Assembly: GCA_021286825.1 (NCBI GenBank)
Contig: JAJTBP010000003.1
Coordinates: forward strand, 1-47,764
Reading direction: 5' to 3'
Source: Marinilabiliales bacterium
GTDB taxonomy: Bacteria; Bacteroidota; Bacteroidia; Bacteroidales; Prolixibacteraceae
DNA length: 47,764 nucleotides
The notes under the pieces are model-generated. The model ran no database searches, was not told where the DNA came from, and worked only from the letters and a program-made list of their open reading frames with translations. Below are positions 34,779-43,063 of the stretch, one piece after another. Position numbers and translations under genes: made by a program. Numbering within the stretch: the stretch's first letter is position 1; each line of letters begins with the position of its first letter.

Positions 34779-34786
34779 CAAATTTA
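34779..34786 (-). promoter_or_regulatory. -7 element in front of ampG
   Basis: On the - strand 34786-34779 is TAAATTTG, an exact TAnnTTTG, about 35 bases before the GTG start. There is no clear TTTG at the -33 distance. Together with the hairpin after the SpoIID gene it suggests an internal transcription start in the island. Confidence 0.45.
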
Positions 34787-34893
34787 TTACTCCTCCCCGG
34801 ACTACCCGGCCTCAGGGTGTTGTGCCCCTCGGATGGTCTTTTGTTGTTTGGGTTTCCCGTCAACGGACCGTCAACCCGTCAGCTAAAGATACA

Positions 34894-34919
34894 GAGAAAA
34901 GCAGTTAGTATCTTTTCTC
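34894..34919 (-). terminator. Hairpin spanning the SpoIID stop codon (possible attenuator)
   Basis: The arms GAGAAAAG (34894-34901) and CTTTTCTC (34912-34919) are perfect complements around a ten-base loop containing the TAA stop. On the - strand the stem is followed by TGTATCTTT, a poor T run, so partial termination or an RNA-processing site fits better than a full stop. Confidence 0.35.
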
Positions 34920-36227
34920 CAGAACGGCTCCGACAAAATAATGACGAAGGATCGCATCGAAGGGATAGCCCTTATCTCCCATCACGGCAGCACCGATCTG
35001 GCACAGGCCCACTCCATGGCCCCATCCGGCTCCGGTGAGCAGGAAGGATGCCGGAATTGGGCCGTCCCCCATTTTGTCCACCACAAAGGCCGAGCTATAG
35101 AGATGCGAATGGGAGAGTATCTTTCGAATCTGCAACTCCTTGCCGATGATTTTGGTCAGCTTGGAACCCACCACTTTCAGCCGCAGGATGCGGCCCGATT
35201 CTCCCCGCTCCACGGGAATCAGATCCAGGATCTCCCCGAAATCAAATCCGCTCTTGGTTCGGATGAGAGAGGCAATTTCTGCTTGGGTGTAACTTATTTT
35301 CCATCGGTAGAAATCGGTCGTCTCCTGGTCGTAGTCATTCAGCACCTGCGACAATACCCGCTTGTCGGTGGTGTTGCAGAATGCCGGAGGGGAAGACCGG
35401 ATGAAACGGTCGGCCTCCTGCTCATCGGTCAAGGATCCGGGTCGCTCACCGCTTGCCACATCGTGCACAGGCTGCAAGTAGGGGTGGACGACGGGTTCCC
35501 AGGCATTTTCAAAGGTCTCGCTGATGCCGCCGCAACTCTTCGAGAAACGGGCATCACACACTTCGCCATCGTAGGTAAGGAGGAGTCCCGAAGTCTCACG
35601 GATTGCCTGTTCCACAAGCGGACTGGTCTGCCGGGTGATGCCCTGATAGCGCTGGCAATGGTCATCGGCACAAACATCGAAATGGTGGTGATCTTCCCGG
35701 TCGTACCAGCGGATGTAGGACCCTTCGGTCTCAAAAATGGTTTGGTATGCATCTGCCGACTGGCCCAGCCGGCTGCCCTTGATGACCTGGGCGATCAGCC
35801 AGGAGCGGGAGATCACCGCATGGGCCTTCAACAATTCCATGCTGCTGGTCGCACTCATTTCGGAAGAGATGACGCTGATGAGGTAATCTTCGAGTGGCAG
35901 GATGTTGATGGCCTGCACTTTGCCCTCTTCTGCCCTCAATTGCAGAGCCCCTCTGAAGCGCTGCGATTCTTTGCGCTCCCAGTGAAATTCGACCCCGATG
36001 GTCACATCATGCAGGTGAAAGGAAGAGACACTTGGATCTACTGGCTCGAATAGAATGGTATCTTTCCCGGTCTCCTTGCCATTGATCAGGATATGGCCTT
36101 CACGGATGGTGGCATTCATCATCTCCTGGTCAGGCAAACCGGCGGGTTGGGATTGGAAGGTACCATCCAGCGAAAAGTAGACGACCGCTTCCGCCATGAT
36201 TCCGACTTTAATATGGGGTTGTTCCAT
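34905..36227 (-). CDS. SpoIID/LytB-domain protein, apparently cytoplasmic
   Basis: A 440-residue protein with the SpoIID/LytB fold. SpoIID of Bacillus is a lytic transglycosylase that cuts MurNAc-GlcNAc bonds in denuded glycan. The catalytic-type glutamate is Glu123 in ISSEMSATSSMELLKAHAVISRSW; His/Cys residues 186-191 (CADDHCQRYQG) match the zinc-binding loop. The C-terminal GAGWGHGVGLCQIGA, with GY later, completes the family pattern. Unlike Bacillus SpoIID or LytB there is no signal peptide or membrane segment: it begins MEQPHIKVGIMAEAV, and no in-frame start lies upstream. So it may act on imported fragments. It starts five bases after the DUF4922 gene. Confidence 0.88.
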   Translation of the reverse strand: MEQPHIKVGIMAEAVVYFSLDGTFQSQPAGLPDQEMMNATIREGHILINGKETGKDTILFEPVDPSVSSFHLHDVTIGVEFHWERKESQRFRGALQLRAEEGKVQAINILPLEDYLISVISSEMSATSSMELLKAHAVISRSWLIAQVIKGSRLGQSADAYQTIFETEGSYIRWYDREDHHHFDVCADDHCQRYQGITRQTSPLVEQAIRETSGLLLTYDGEVCDARFSKSCGGISETFENAWEPVVHPYLQPVHDVASGERPGSLTDEQEADRFIRSSPPAFCNTTDKRVLSQVLNDYDQETTDFYRWKISYTQAEIASLIRTKSGFDFGEILDLIPVERGESGRILRLKVVGSKLTKIIGKELQIRKILSHSHLYSSAFVVDKMGDGPIPASFLLTGAGWGHGVGLCQIGAAVMGDKGYPFDAILRHYFVGAVLEKRY

Positions 36228-36232
36228 TGCTT

Positions 36233-37219
36233 CTATTTTTTGGCACCATCATTTCTGATGGCTTGTTTCAAATGTTCCATTTTATCTTCTTCCAGTCCGA
36301 TCTGATCGAAAATGTCGAGAATATCGGCTGACGTAATCTTTTCGAAGTCCTCCCTGCGCGGTGTGATGAATACACCTCCCAGATCCACCGAAGCCGGACT
36401 GATGAGCAGTTGTGCTTCTCCTTCGGCAAAATAGTAGGAAGGTCTGTGGAGTTTTCTGGGAAAGAGGTGAAGGATCCACTTGCCGGCCGACCAGGAGCAG
36501 AGCAGGTTGATCATCGGTTCTGCTTTTTCGGGCTGCATACTTCCCAGTGTCTCCAAGATGCGTTTCATGAAGCAGACACCGCTCTCAGCATCCGATGTCT
36601 CCAGAGAGATCATCTTCCGGAGGTAGGTGTCAAAAGCCCAGATTTTTGTCGTGGCCGATTCCATCAACAGGGCCCCATCCTCCCATTTTAATCTTTCGAA
36701 CGCTGTATCCACCGGCATAAATCCTTTTTCACCAGCTTGAAAATGGAGATGATCGGGGGCCGAGGCACCGCATTCCGGTCCGTTGTAAAAGAGGGTATAA
36801 CCTTCCATCTCCCTGGCGAGGGAAAGGAGGGTGGCTAGGTTGGCCAGAATCCTTTGATCCGTATGCCGGAGGCTTGTAATGGTAAAATGGTGGCGGAAGA
36901 TGGGATAGGGGTTGACCAAAATCAGAAACTCCCCTCCGGTTTCGAGTTCCAGCTGCTCTGGAGGCCTGTTTTCCCGGCAAAGGAAACATTTTCGGGCTGC
37001 GATCGAACCAGCATCCACCTTCGCAGCAGAAGAACGGATCCGTTCCGGATTGAATTGGACCTTGAGCGTCCATCCCCCGATGGAAAAGCTTTTCTCCTCC
37101 ACCTTTGCCAAGCCACGGTAATTGCTGGCAGACAGTGGCCAACTCTGGTTTTGTTGCTCCAAAAAATGAGCAAACCGGTCTTCGATTTCCATTCCTCTCT
37201 GCTTGTCTGTTTCGTTCAT
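36233..37219 (-). CDS. DUF4922 protein with GalT/HIT-type nucleotidyltransferase motifs
   Basis: A 328-residue soluble protein. I recognise it as DUF4922, which has no assigned reaction as far as I know. Its motifs resemble the GalT/GDP-galactose phosphorylase branch of the HIT superfamily: Cys78-x-x-Cys81 (ARKCFLCRENRP), NPYPIFRHHFTI at 103-114, and APDHLHFQAG with His157-x-His159-x-Gln161, like the HPHGQ of GalT whose second His carries the nucleotide. This suggests transfer of NMP or phosphorolysis of a nucleotide sugar. I chose the ATG at 37219, after an A-rich leader; an ATG at 37270 is an alternative. Codons upstream of that run into the glycosyltransferase gene and are not real. Confidence 0.8.
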   Translation of the reverse strand: MNETDKQRGMEIEDRFAHFLEQQNQSWPLSASNYRGLAKVEEKSFSIGGWTLKVQFNPERIRSSAAKVDAGSIAARKCFLCRENRPPEQLELETGGEFLILVNPYPIFRHHFTITSLRHTDQRILANLATLLSLAREMEGYTLFYNGPECGASAPDHLHFQAGEKGFMPVDTAFERLKWEDGALLMESATTKIWAFDTYLRKMISLETSDAESGVCFMKRILETLGSMQPEKAEPMINLLCSWSAGKWILHLFPRKLHRPSYYFAEGEAQLLISPASVDLGGVFITPRREDFEKITSADILDIFDQIGLEEDKMEHLKQAIRNDGAKK

Positions 37220-37281
37220 TTCCACTTTTTTGCCGGTTGCCCGGATCGCCGGATCAGCCTTCGCATGCATCCGATGAATTG

Positions 37282-38748
37282 TCAGGCTTGCTTGCTTTTG
37301 TTTAGCTGTTTTCTTGCCAGAAATTCGATGGTCCGGATGCGGTCTTTGTAGAGGTTGTGGTTGTTCATCACCTCTATGCTCAGTGAGGCATCGGAGTTGT
37401 CGTCCCACCTCCTGCACAGATAGATCGGGTTGTAAATTCTGCCAATTTGGTATGCTCTGGAAATGGCCAATCCCACCGCATAATCTTCGCCATAGCTCAC
37501 ATTGGGGACCCGGATCTCCCGTAGCAAGGGTGTAAAGAAGGCCCGTGGAGCACCCAGTCCGTTGATCCGTAAGGCGTTGTTGCGACCATTTTCGGGAGTC
37601 CATTCCCTGTGGTCGATGACGCCGGGAGGAATCTCTTCGAGGGCAAAATTGACCATGCGGTAGGATCCCACCACCATGGCGCATTTTTCGGCATAGAAGG
37701 TCTGGACCACTTGTTGAAGGGTGGTCTCATCCAGATAAAGGTCGTCACTGTCGAGCTGAACCGCAAATTTTCCACAGGCGGGATGGTCGACCGCCGCATT
37801 CCAGCAGCCTCCGATTCCCAGGTCGGTCCGGCCCGGAATCAGATGAATCAATCGGGGATCCTGAGCGGCATAGGCCGAGATGATCTCCGTCGTTCCATCG
37901 GTCGAATGGTTGTCGGCAATGATCAGGTTGAAAGGAAAATCCGTTTTTTGGGAAAGGACCGATCGGATGGCGTCCTCAATGGTCTTGACCCGGTTGCGGA
38001 CGGGGATGATGACGGAGGCTTCGACTGGGAATTTGGTTGCGCCGAAATCGACAGCCTTGAAGCTTGGCTCCAGGTAGGCTCCTGCCTTCTTGAGGAAATG
38101 GGTACAAACCTCCTCCATCTCAACCTGGACCATCCTGTTTTTCGGATCGACATAATCGAAGATCTTTTCACCGGAAAGACGGAGGTCTGATTCCTGTTCT
38201 GTATAGAGATATTCTGGAATCCGAAAGAAGGTTGATCGGAGAGAACTGTTGAGGCGCAAAGCATACAATCCGGCATGCCGGGTTTCCGGATCAGCTTCCA
38301 GAAGGGCTTCCCGGAGCACAGACGTCCTGTAGAGCAACAACGACCCGAAGTTGAAATCATCGCGGAGGCTTCCTTCCTGGTAATCGATTACGGGATTGGG
38401 AGTCAGGGTGCCTCCCCTGACAGCATAATAGTTTGAGTAGACCAAGCCGGCTCCGGTATCACGGGCGACCCCAACGAATCGCTCCAGCGCCGACTGTCCC
38501 AATTTCAGCGGACTCTGACGCAGGTATATCAGCGTAAAGTCAGCGTCACTGGATTGTGCGATGGCAGCAAGTGTTTTGCCACTGGTCAGCGGTCCGGACG
38601 GAAGCCAGTCGGTCCCTTCCACCGGGAATTGTGCGGTATCTGAACCGGTAATATAAATTTTCTTGACCAGTTCGGAGGAGCGCAATTCCTTCACGGTTGC
38701 ACGGATATCTTTTTCTGCCCCGAAGGGGATGTAACAACAGATTTTCAT
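37282..38748 (-). CDS. GT2-family glycosyltransferase with a second, degenerate N-terminal GT-A-like half
   Basis: The protein has 488 residues with no signal or membrane segment, so it is cytoplasmic. The C-terminal half (about 243-480) is a clear GT2 domain: ASVIIPVRNRVKTIEDAIRSVLSQ-type nucleotide-binding start, ADNHSTDGT, and the metal-binding DSDD at 333-336, then a GEDYAVGL acceptor-side motif. The N-terminal half (1 to about 235) also looks like a GT-A fold (GAGLVYSNYYAVRGG, DFNFGSLLLYRTSVLREAL) but has no DxD, so it is probably inactive or regulatory. Donor and acceptor are unknown. It is followed closely by the DUF4922 gene, and the pair may work on one nucleotide sugar. Confidence 0.82.
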   Translation of the reverse strand: MKICCYIPFGAEKDIRATVKELRSSELVKKIYITGSDTAQFPVEGTDWLPSGPLTSGKTLAAIAQSSDADFTLIYLRQSPLKLGQSALERFVGVARDTGAGLVYSNYYAVRGGTLTPNPVIDYQEGSLRDDFNFGSLLLYRTSVLREALLEADPETRHAGLYALRLNSSLRSTFFRIPEYLYTEQESDLRLSGEKIFDYVDPKNRMVQVEMEEVCTHFLKKAGAYLEPSFKAVDFGATKFPVEASVIIPVRNRVKTIEDAIRSVLSQKTDFPFNLIIADNHSTDGTTEIISAYAAQDPRLIHLIPGRTDLGIGGCWNAAVDHPACGKFAVQLDSDDLYLDETTLQQVVQTFYAEKCAMVVGSYRMVNFALEEIPPGVIDHREWTPENGRNNALRINGLGAPRAFFTPLLREIRVPNVSYGEDYAVGLAISRAYQIGRIYNPIYLCRRWDDNSDASLSIEVMNNHNLYKDRIRTIEFLARKQLNKSKQA

Positions 38749-38809
38749 TTGGATATCAATATTAAACGATCATGTTTCTCTCTTGGGTTATCATGGATTC
38801 GGGGATCCT

Positions 38810-41800
38810 TCACTTCAACAATTCAAGCAACTGTTTCATCAATCTCTCCCTTTCTTCATTTGTTGCAATGGTCTCAATCGGCGTGCAGAGGGAGACAACC
38901 TTGTACCTGCCCTCATAGAAGGTACCGGCACTCTTGTTGTCACCTGCATAACGGAAGAGAACGGAGGCATTCTTGCCTGCTGGTTCAATGGCATCGGGTG
39001 CTTCGACTTTGTAAAGGGTAGGATGCCATGTGTGGATGTAATGGTAGTCTTGGCTGGTCGATTGACGCCAGTTGTTGACGGTGTAGATCTCACCAGATTT
39101 GGAGGCATGGCTTGACCGCAAGGTGTAATGGAGCACCTTGGCGGCAAATTTGGCTGCCAGCGTGTCGCCGCATAGGGCGAGGTCGCTGCCGATGTAGGCA
39201 CCGGATATCAACAGCCGGGTGCCCTCTTTCTCTGAGAGATCGGTCAGTTTTTTCTGCATCGCCGGGGTAAACAGGGTGAAATCCTTGCCGGGGATACCGA
39301 TGAGGCGTGTAGTGGTCTTCTCCTCCCCGAAGATCAGATCGTACAGGCAATAGTGGTCGTTGGCGGAAGGCAGTTCTTCGAATGACTCATCACTCATGGA
39401 TACGAACCCTTTCCCGTTTTTCAACAGGGCGGCGCCATGGACCACCGCATAATCGAACAGGTTGCCTGGAATGATGCGGCTTTCCATGTCAGCATCACTT
39501 GCGCCGAAACCCGGTGCATCATCATCCAGCCACTCGGATTTCCGGTTGAAGTCGTATTGGTTTCCGATGAAGGCGAGGTTTTGTTGGTAGGCCACCCCCT
39601 CATCTTCTTCCATCTTGAAACCGGCCTCTTTGCCGTTGTCAAAAGCTGCCGGGGCACAAATCCTGTCGAAGCCATTGACTATCAAGGCCGGATCCGATCC
39701 GTCCACGGGAAGGGCACAGGCCAGTATCTCGGAAGGAAAACTCTCGCCCCCGGCATTCAGTGCGGTCACCTTGAAGCTGTAGATCACCCCGGGTTCCAGG
39801 TCGGTGAGTGTCATCACAGGCTTCTCGGCGGGATGGCCGTTGTCGAATCCGCCATTCCCCTTCCGGATGTAGACCCGGTAGGCGGTTGGTTCGGCGGTTG
39901 GTTCGAGCGGATCGCTTACAGGCTTCCAACTCAGTCTGAGTGATTTCCCGTCGAGCGACATGGCAAAATGGTCGACCGGCAACGGCTCCACGATGGCCGG
40001 GAATCCGTTCTGCCCGGCAACAAATTTCAGGATCCCTTTGTAGAATGCCCTGCATACATCAAACTTGAAGCGGGGATCCTGCGCGAGGTACATATCGGCA
40101 AAGTTTTGGTGCGAGAGCAATTCTGAAAGAAGGGCCGGGACTTTTGGCCGTGCAGCCTCGAAGTATCGTTTGTTCCACATGCCCCGACGGGTCCAGTCGG
40201 CTTTGTAGCGGGCCCTCAGGTCTTGCACCACCTGGGTCTGCACCAGGTCGGCCAGATCCCGGCTGGCCCATTTGGACTGACCGTTCGGGAAAGTATCACG
40301 GTCAAAGGTGGTGTCATAGATCACCAGCGATCCGATGATGGAGCTATCTGGAGTGGTGCCTGCATCCGTGTGGAAGGCCATGGAGAGGTCGACCGGAATG
40401 CCCATCCCCTTGGCATGGGGAGCCTTGGTCGGACCGTTGGGATCACCCATCAGAAAATTGACATATTCCCCACGACCCATGTAGTCGTCTTTGTAATCTT
40501 CCTTGCCATTTTCCCTGTTGGCATAAAGTGCGGCATCCGATCCCCTGTTGGCATAGTCTATTTTGGTTTTGTTGAGGCTGTAGACCAGTGAATCCGGAAA
40601 TCCTGCGTATTGAAGGAAATACCGTGCGGCTTCCTGATAGCGCGGACGCTGACTGGCAAAACTCCGCCAGATGACTGAGTCGGTTTTGAATCCTTCCTGT
40701 TCCCTTATGCTGTAAAGTTTCTTCAGCTGTTCATCGTTTCCCCTCACGATGTTTCCCATTCCCCCTCCAAAACGGACCGCATCCGCGGATAGCCACTTTC
40801 CAGATTGGGACGAACCATTGGACAAGACAACGGATCCGGTTTCCGGGTGCTGACCTGACTGAAAATGGAAAGTGCCCAGATAGATCCAGGTCCCTCCACC
40901 TTTGGTCTGATCGACGGAAAAAGAGGTCTGACCCCCAGCATGAAAAACGGTATACCGTGCATCACTGCAGTTGTCCTCACTTTGATGGTAGGAGACATAG
41001 ACGGCATAGTCACCCTCTGCAGGGAAAGAAGGGAGGTATTTTACCGAGGCGTCGGCAACCGGTTTGACGGAGATCTTCCGGCTATGGCCCATGCCAAAGG
41101 GGTTTTCACCGTCAAACAGGAAAGGGAACCGGTATCCAAAACCTGCGTCGGGGGCCGTTTGCCATGCTGCCCCTTGTTCCAAACATTGGGAGCCGGCAGA
41201 TGAACCATCGGCATCCACAATCACCTCGTGCGACTGGATATCTCGCTCTCTGGGCATCCAGACTGTAGCGCCTGCATTTTCCAGCATGGGTGTGAGGTAG
41301 GGGACTACGAAGCTCATCGTCCAGAGATCTTCCACCGTCAGGAAGACACGGGCCCGCTGCCACTCCCACCGGTCGAGGGTATTCTCATAATACCAGCCGT
41401 GGCTTTGCCAAAGGGTGATGTGTCGGTTTTCCAGACCATTTTTGAAATGTAGATCCTTGGAGAGGTTCGCAACAAAAGGTTTAGTGGCAGGCAATGGGTG
41501 AATGAGCCTTTTCTGATCGATCGGTAGGGAGGCCTCCCGCAGGACATTGGGAATCAACTGATGAATCTCCTTTCCCATGGAAAAAATGGAGAGATCAAAT
41601 TTGCGGAAGGGTCTGCCCAAAGCCTTGCGGTAGTCCGTATAATACTTCTCTACGGATGCCGTACGGAAAGGGATCTCAGCAAAGGCTGCGTTCATCTCCA
41701 GACTCAGCTTGTGCCTGGCGAAATCGATCTTGAGGGTATCCGCCCGAAATCCAAATCGTTTGCTCTCCGGTATGGCATGGATGAATCCTTTGGTAGCTTC

Positions 41801-41938
41801 TTTGGCCTTCCGGTACCTGCGCTCCGTCTTGTTGGCCCAAAGGGAGTGGGACAGCAGGATCAGTGCCAAAGTGATCCCTAGCTTGGCAGGCAAGCCGGAT
41901 TGAAATGACCGATGGGTTTTATGGCGAAATGTTTCCAT
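38810..41938 (-). CDS. Exported zinc amidase (Amidase_3-like) with golvesin/xanthan-lyase-type insert and FN3 domain
   Basis: A 1042-residue protein, often annotated as xanthan lyase in Bacteroidota. The signal peptide core lies at 20-34 (ITLALILLSHSLWA). The N-acetylmuramoyl-L-alanine amidase site is spread over the sequence: His180 (WQSHGWYYE), Glu203 (TVEDLWT), His523 (SMAFHTDAG) and Glu606 (LLSELLSH). Between the first and second halves sits a golvesin C-terminal-like beta domain (about 300-395, DYAVYVSYHQSEDN, GTWIYLGTFHF). A fibronectin type III domain follows at about 655-750. The last 290 residues are unassigned. It should release stem peptides from glycan in the periplasm or outside. 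The lyase name is misleading. Confidence 0.82.
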   Translation of the reverse strand: METFRHKTHRSFQSGLPAKLGITLALILLSHSLWANKTERRYRKAKEATKGFIHAIPESKRFGFRADTLKIDFARHKLSLEMNAAFAEIPFRTASVEKYYTDYRKALGRPFRKFDLSIFSMGKEIHQLIPNVLREASLPIDQKRLIHPLPATKPFVANLSKDLHFKNGLENRHITLWQSHGWYYENTLDRWEWQRARVFLTVEDLWTMSFVVPYLTPMLENAGATVWMPRERDIQSHEVIVDADGSSAGSQCLEQGAAWQTAPDAGFGYRFPFLFDGENPFGMGHSRKISVKPVADASVKYLPSFPAEGDYAVYVSYHQSEDNCSDARYTVFHAGGQTSFSVDQTKGGGTWIYLGTFHFQSGQHPETGSVVLSNGSSQSGKWLSADAVRFGGGMGNIVRGNDEQLKKLYSIREQEGFKTDSVIWRSFASQRPRYQEAARYFLQYAGFPDSLVYSLNKTKIDYANRGSDAALYANRENGKEDYKDDYMGRGEYVNFLMGDPNGPTKAPHAKGMGIPVDLSMAFHTDAGTTPDSSIIGSLVIYDTTFDRDTFPNGQSKWASRDLADLVQTQVVQDLRARYKADWTRRGMWNKRYFEAARPKVPALLSELLSHQNFADMYLAQDPRFKFDVCRAFYKGILKFVAGQNGFPAIVEPLPVDHFAMSLDGKSLRLSWKPVSDPLEPTAEPTAYRVYIRKGNGGFDNGHPAEKPVMTLTDLEPGVIYSFKVTALNAGGESFPSEILACALPVDGSDPALIVNGFDRICAPAAFDNGKEAGFKMEEDEGVAYQQNLAFIGNQYDFNRKSEWLDDDAPGFGASDADMESRIIPGNLFDYAVVHGAALLKNGKGFVSMSDESFEELPSANDHYCLYDLIFGEEKTTTRLIGIPGKDFTLFTPAMQKKLTDLSEKEGTRLLISGAYIGSDLALCGDTLAAKFAAKVLHYTLRSSHASKSGEIYTVNNWRQSTSQDYHYIHTWHPTLYKVEAPDAIEPAGKNASVLFRYAGDNKSAGTFYEGRYKVVSLCTPIETIATNEERERLMKQLLELLK

Positions 41939-41943
41939 TCGAT

Positions 41944-43062
41944 TCAGACTTTGATGAAAATTTTCTTTTTGTACATCACGTACCCGATGAGCCAGAAAAG
42001 GGTGACATGCGCAAGGGCATAGAGCAGCGATCCGTTTAATTCACCTGCCAGGGGAAGGCAGACATCTTTGTAGAGCCAGGAAGCCAGCGAGAGGCTGGTT
42101 CCAGAGGCGTCTGTTACATGGATCAGCCTGCCGATGGTTTTGGCCCAGAGACCGGAAAAGGCAAATAAAAAGAGGGGATTTACACCAAAGACCACGAAGA
42201 AGGTGGTCCATCCGGTAAATCCTTTGATGTCGATAATCCAGATGAGCAGGGCAAGGGTCAGCAGAGCCCAGCCGGCGGTATAGAGCACATAGGAGCTAGT
42301 CCAGAGCGGTTTCGCAATCGGGAAGACCACACCCCACAGCAAGCCGGTGAGCAACGCAGCCAATCCGAAAAGGACCAGTTTTCCTGGAATTTTGATTTTT
42401 TCAGTGGTGGAGATGAGTTGACCCGTCAGGAAACCAGCCAGTGCTGTAACGATGGCCGGTAGGGTACTGAACAATCCTTCCGGATCAAAGGGGATGCCAA
42501 AACCTTTGTAAAGGTGGGATTCTCCCAGGATCATGCTGTCGAACGCAATCGTCGGATTTCCCTGAAGCGAGTAGGGATCCGGTCCGCCGGTCCAGTTCAG
42601 AAGTCCCCAGTAGAGGAGAAGGATGGCGGAACCGATCCACGGAAGTAATTTTCTTGGAGCCGCCAGTACGATCAATGAGGCCACGCCATAAACGATGGCG
42701 ATCCGCTGCAGAACACCCAGAATCCTTAGTTTATGGAAATCGACTGCCCATTGCGGAAAGGAGTTGAGGAAGAGTCCGATGGCAAAGATGAGCAGTGTGC
42801 GCTTGATCACCTTGAGGACCGAAGCCTTGTTGAGGGTGTTTCCGTACTTGCTAAAGGAGAAGAACATGGAGACCCCTACCACGAACAGGAAAAAGGGAAA
42901 GACAAGATCGGTCGGGGTGCATCCCTGCCAGGCAGCGTGCTCAAGCGGGGCGTAAATGTGCGACCAACTGCCGGGATTGTTGACCAGAATCATCATGGCA
43001 ACGGTCATGCCACGAAGGACGTCGAGGGCCAAATACCTGCCTTTGTTCATGGGTGTTGTCAT
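41944..43062 (-). CDS. DUF5009/NagX-type transmembrane acetyltransferase
   Basis: An inner-membrane protein of 372 residues with about ten membrane segments. The start RYLALDVLRGMTVAMMILVNNPG and PTDLVFPFFLFVVGVS are the signature of the heparan-alpha-glucosaminide N-acetyltransferase (HGSNAT)/NagX/DUF5009 family. The human enzyme moves acetyl from cytoplasmic acetyl-CoA through the membrane onto a terminal glucosamine. Bacterial nagX lies in GlcNAc-use operons and is often listed as a sugar transporter, without firm proof. Here it lies five bases before the amidase gene and one base after the GHL10 gene, in the same message. Re-acetylating glucosamine from de-acetylated glycan is a fitting guess. 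An ATG at 43050 is an alternative start. Confidence 0.88.
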   Translation of the reverse strand: MTTPMNKGRYLALDVLRGMTVAMMILVNNPGSWSHIYAPLEHAAWQGCTPTDLVFPFFLFVVGVSMFFSFSKYGNTLNKASVLKVIKRTLLIFAIGLFLNSFPQWAVDFHKLRILGVLQRIAIVYGVASLIVLAAPRKLLPWIGSAILLLYWGLLNWTGGPDPYSLQGNPTIAFDSMILGESHLYKGFGIPFDPEGLFSTLPAIVTALAGFLTGQLISTTEKIKIPGKLVLFGLAALLTGLLWGVVFPIAKPLWTSSYVLYTAGWALLTLALLIWIIDIKGFTGWTTFFVVFGVNPLFLFAFSGLWAKTIGRLIHVTDASGTSLSLASWLYKDVCLPLAGELNGSLLYALAHVTLFWLIGYVMYKKKIFIKV

Positions 43063-43063
43063 G

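Noticed and set aside
34941-36053. 370-codon open frame on the + strand opposite the SpoIID gene
   Set aside because: It shadows a gene with a clear family pattern and has no domain, signal or promoter.
37220-37684. Extension of the DUF4922 frame upstream into the glycosyltransferase gene
   Set aside because: Beyond 37270 the translation overlaps the GT2 gene in another frame and is rich in Arg/Gly/Pro without similarity; the family part begins near 37219.
38810-41938. Xanthan lyase as the function of the 1042-residue protein
   Set aside because: The catalytic residues visible are those of a zinc amidase; the lyase name seems to come from the shared golvesin-type beta domain.
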